Positions 42,051 to 45,317 of a DNA stretch of 45,317 nucleotides are shown here, piece after piece. A model generated the notes under the pieces. It saw nothing but the letters and a program-made list of their open reading frames with translations, was not told the DNA's origin and made no database searches. Source of the DNA: Hydnum rufescens UP504. Lineage: Eukaryota > Basidiomycota > Agaricomycetes > Cantharellales > Hydnaceae. The stretch covers positions 4,708 to 50,024 of the forward strand of contig MU129226.1 in assembly GCA_014904985.1 (NCBI GenBank). The letters are read 5' to 3'. A program made the translations under genes and the position numbers. Every line of letters starts with the position of its first letter. Within the stretch, counting starts at the first letter, position 1.

Positions 42051-43030
42051 CCCATTTATGTTCTTCACACCAACTGGTATCGTATTGGACTCCGATGATG
42101 GTATCTCCCATGGCCGTCCCTATCTACAAGGGTTTTGCAACTTGGTGACATTGGATGGCCTTTTCTCAGTTGCGCCGATGGATTGTGGTTCTGCAGGGAC
42201 AACGGGATGCATCAAAGTAGAAGAGGCCTTTTTGGATGTTGATGCGAAGAAAGGTTGTGACAGCATTGGCCAGTATCTTATGTTGCTACCCACACCTTCT
42301 CATTTATGAGCTTCGCACCGACCAGTATCGAATTGGACTCTGATGATGGTGTTGCCCACAGCCATCCCAATCTATGAGGGTTTCACAGCTTGGTGATGTT
42401 GGATGGCCTTTTTCTTGGTCATGCCAATGGACTGCAGTTCTGCAAGGATGGTAGGATGCATCGAAGTAGAAGAGGCCTTTTTGGACATTGATGTGAAGAA
42501 AGGTTGCAACAGCATTGGCCAGTATCTTATGTTGCTACCCACACCTTCCCATTTATGAGCTTCGCACTGACCAGTATTGAATTGGACTCCAATGATGGTG
42601 TTGCCCACGGCCATCCCAATCTACGAGGGTTTCGCAGCTTGGTGATGTTGGATGGCCTTTTTCTCAGTCACACCAATGGACTGCAGTTCTGCAAGGACAG
42701 TAGGACGCATTGAAGTAGAAGAGGCCTTTTTGGATGTCAATGCGAAGAAAGGTTGCGACAGCATTGGCCAGTATCTTACATTGCTACCCACACCTTCCCA
42801 TTTACGAGCTTCACACTGAATGGTATCAAATCAGACTCCGACAATGGTGTTGCCCATGGCTGTCCCAATATATGAGGGTTTCACAGCTTGGTGATGTTGG
42901 ATGGCCTTTTTCTCAGTCGTGCTGATGGACTGCAGTTCTGCAAGGACAGTAGGATGCATCAAAGTAGAAGAGGCCTTTTTGGACATTGACACAAAGAAAG
43001 GTTGTGACAGCATCAGCCAGTATCTTACAC
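42040..43030. repeat. 249-bp tandem repeats, about four copies
   Basis: TTGGATGGCC recurs at 42151, 42399, 42648 and 42897, periods 248, 249 and 249. The unit is almost constant. As 249 is a multiple of three, frames carry through; on the - strand each unit reads FF.S.SKKASST.MHPT.LAE, but a stop follows in most copies. Confidence 0.85.
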
Positions 43031-43189
43031 TACACCTTCCCTATTTACGAACTTGGCCTCAACTGGTATCATATTGGGGTCCAATGACTCACCCCCTCTA
43101 TTTATGAACTTCACCCCAGTGGGGATCATGCTAGACTCTGATGATGATGCCCTGCACCTTCCCTATTTATGAACTTTGCCTCAACTGGA

Positions 43190-43400
43190 GAGTTAATTGT
43201 CTGGGGCACAGTTTCTTGTGTCTCCGTGCTTTTACTCTGTCTCAAGTAACAAGAACAGGAGTTGGGCATCCAGGGAACTCGCTTTGTTGGGTTCCCTACA
43301 CTCACTCCACTTGCTTAAGAGTGGCCTGTGAGAACACTTATGAGACCCAGAAGACCCAGTTCTAACGACAATTTTGATGCCTATTTGAGCCCACAGAGTG
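43190..43400 (+). repeat. Leader/start region, copy 3
   Basis: Same order of motifs as copies 1 and 2 (GTTTCTTGTGTCTCC, CAGGGAACTCGCTTTGTTGG, CACTTGCTTAAGA). The expected ATG has become GTG (near 43321), so this start is lost. Confidence 0.55.
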
Positions 43401-44059
43401 TGGAGATTTTGCACTGATTGGTGTCGTGCTGAACTCCAATGACAGAGTCACCCACGCTATCCCTATTTACAAACTTTACACCAATGGATATTGATCTGGA
43501 CTCATGCCCACACCGTCCTTATGTACAACGGCTTTGCATGCACTAGTGCCATTCTGACTCTGCTGATGGTGTCACCCTCACCCTCACTATCTCTATCTAT
43601 GAAGGTATTCCACAGCTCAATATATGTTTTGGCTCTGCCAGTGGAACAATGACCTTCAAGTGAAGAGGAGAGTGTCGAGCTGGGACTTGAAATGTGTAAT
43701 CTAGAAGGGCAACTTTTTCCCTCATTCTCACTATCTCACAAGCACCCTTTCCTCTGCATGGCTACTTACCTGTGATGTGAAAAATAATTGTAACAGCTCA
43801 ACTGTTTGTTATGTATCCGTCTTTTACTTCAACATATGCCTAATAGAATTACTTGTTTAGACTGATGTGTTGATGTTGAGTCATTTTTGCTTCCATAGTC
43901 GCAGTTTCCCTCACTGAACCGCAACCACACCACGACCAGCTGGCTTTGAGACAGCAAATGCATGCTGTTGCGTTTGTTTTTCATACCTGCTTTGGAGAGG
44001 CCTTTCAGTTGGCCTGGATTGCATTCTCAAATCTGCTTTCTTAATAAGCAGGGAGTTGA

Positions 44060-44320
44060 TCACCTAGGAACACGCTCCAGTGTGTTCTTGGCTTTTACTC
44101 CATTACAAGTACAAGGAACAAAACAAGAGTTGATTGTCTGGGGTGCACTTCTGTGTTGCTCACTTTCACTCTATCTCAAGCACCAGGACTACGAGTTGAT
44201 TGTCCAGAACATACTTTTTGTGTTCTTGCTTTCACTCCCCCTCAAGTAATAAGAACACGGGTTGATTGTTCAGGGAACTCACTTAGTCGACCTCCCTACC
44301 CTCACTCTGTTCTCCTAAGC
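44060..44320 (+). promoter_or_regulatory. Leader of the 44321 gene (copy 4)
   Basis: CAAGTAATAAGAACACGGGT, CAGGGAACTCACTTAGTCG and CCCTCACTCTGTTCTCCTAA lead to the ATG at 44321. Within it the block GAGTTGATTGTC...GGG...CACT is itself repeated twice. I see no clear TATA box. Confidence 0.4.
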
Positions 44321-45317
44321 ATGGGAAACTCGAAAACTTACAAGAAACCTAGAGGCCCTGGGTCCAATAAATCTCAACACATAGCCGACTTGTCAGAGCA
44401 GCTGCCCCTTCCACCCCATGTTAACCATGCCGTTGTCGAGCTAGAACTAAGGTCTCACCCTCGCCAAGCTGCCTTCAAGGAGCGTACTGGCCCCCCTTGT
44501 GATGCAAAGCATCTAGATGAAGTTACACAACAAGGCATGAAAAGCCAAGCTTCTCGTCATCCTTCACCTCTGGTCCCTATTCCACTATCATCTCGTGCTT
44601 CCAGTCCCCCACCACCCATGTTTTCTTGCACTCTCACACAAACTAAATTGCCCTCCCCAATTGTTGCAACATCTTCATCCCTGGCTCATTTTCCCATGGT
44701 CAATGACGGAGCTCTGGAGGATGAAATAAATGCCCCTGAGCATCCATTGTTTTTGTCGGACGATGGGTATGAGTCCAACAGCGATGATCCTGTGGCAGAT
44801 CAAGACTATGCAGATGATCTTGTTGATGCATCTGCAGCAGATCAAGAGGACGTCAATAATCTCATTAATGGTGATAATGATGACAATGACAATGATCTGG
44901 ATGAGGAGGTTGTGTCCTCCATGATGACAGGGGGTCACTTCACCCAGGAACAAGTGCTAGAGGTCAAGGGTCTCACCAATGACCTGATGGCGGGTCTTAG
45001 GCATTGTGCGAAGGCCTGGGAACATCCTCTTGATGCCGTGATGTGGATTGCAAATTTGGTCATTGCCACTAAGGAGCGGCAGGCTGGTGGCAATGCATGG
45101 AATGCATACCAGAATGCATTTCCTGAAGATCCTGAGAAGGCAACTCATAAGTAATACATTATCTCTCTTCACTCCAGATGTCTTTCTAACATTCATGGCC
45201 TTTCCAGGACCACATCATGAATATGTGGCAGAGGTGATCAAGCCGACATATCTTGCCCTCATTTCCAAACATGGGGGGTCCCAATCTGAGGCATGGAAAC
45301 AAAAGGCAAAGGAGCTG
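44321..45317 (+). CDS. Unrecognised protein gene, runs off the window
   Basis: MGNSKTYKKPRGPGSNKSQH starts a frame of 276 codons: a basic N terminus, a Ser/Pro-rich part, a long acidic stretch (about residues 130-200, DDPVADQDYADDLVD and similar) and a helical end (FTQEQVLEVKGLTNDLMAGL, then GGNAWNAYQNAFPEDPEK). A good intron, 45151-45207 (GTAATA, CTAAC, TTCCAG), precedes more coding sequence (EYVAEVIKPTYLALISKHGG). The simple junction puts this second part one frame off, so a different donor or an indel must be involved. The start choice rests on the ATG after the conserved leader. No family is recognised. Confidence 0.5.

Noticed and set aside
1..45317. tRNA or rRNA genes
   Set aside because: No cloverleaf with a GGTTCGA-type T arm or rRNA core sequence was noticed by eye.

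Overview
The window looks like nuclear DNA of an Agaricomycete fungus (Basidiomycota), probably one with a large transposon-rich genome of the Boletales/ectomycorrhizal kind. The evidence is a NACHT-WD40 (NLR-like) remnant with the fungal family's linker and C-terminal tail, Ty3/gypsy elements, a Kyakuja-Dileera-Zisupton (KDZ) transposase with its cysteine-cluster region, and short introns with GTGAGT/GTATGT donors and CTAAC/CTAAT branch sites. The genus cannot be fixed from the sequence alone. Nearly everything here is mobile or decayed, and only a few genes could be intact.

Layout. 340-3167 (+): dead NLR-type gene with 14 nearly identical WD40 repeats. 4061-5810: compact LTR element with one 445-codon frame. 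5811-12384: long stretch of diverged, duplicated coding-like blocks ending in a polypurine tract. 12385-15488 (+): LTR plus Gag-protease of a truncated Ty3/gypsy element. 15489-19096: a 3.6-kb almost perfect palindrome (P1). 19099-22258: a second, older head-to-head element (P2) built of repeated exon-intron modules. 22262-29158 (-): a second Ty3/gypsy element, split by a 1.7-kb LTR-like insertion (22596-24311) and a 788-bp hAT element with an 8-bp target duplication (26561-27348). 29753-32520 (-): KDZ transposase pseudogene. 32625-34215: tandem and simple repeats. 34272-35190 (-): unrecognised gene. 36587-37213 (-): GRF zinc-finger/coiled-coil gene. 37262-41139 (+): very large unrecognised gene broken only by TGA codons. 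41660-44320: duplicated leader sequences and 249-bp tandem repeats. 44321 to the end (+): an unrecognised protein gene.

The most unusual part is P1 plus P2 (15489-22258). Both are head-to-head inverted structures from whose centre two transcripts would diverge. Each arm has introns of about 86-116 nt with good splice and branch signals, and every intron carries a central hairpin (GCAAAAAGAGCAGC and its complement). In P2 the exon sequence beside each donor carries a second hairpin (CCACACCCGC, a four-base loop, GCGGGTGTGG). Stem changes are compensated on the opposite side in several copies. P1 and the right end of P2 share the terminus TGGTCAGTCA, so they look like one family of palindromic, intron-bearing mobile elements.

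A second theme is mutation. Many stops from about 22 kb onward are TGA where the family or context suggests CGA, and Arg codons have become Cys, His, Gln or Trp. This is the footprint of CpG methylation and deamination, and it has hit catalytic residues. The 4-15 kb block keeps many CpGs and seems to have a different history.
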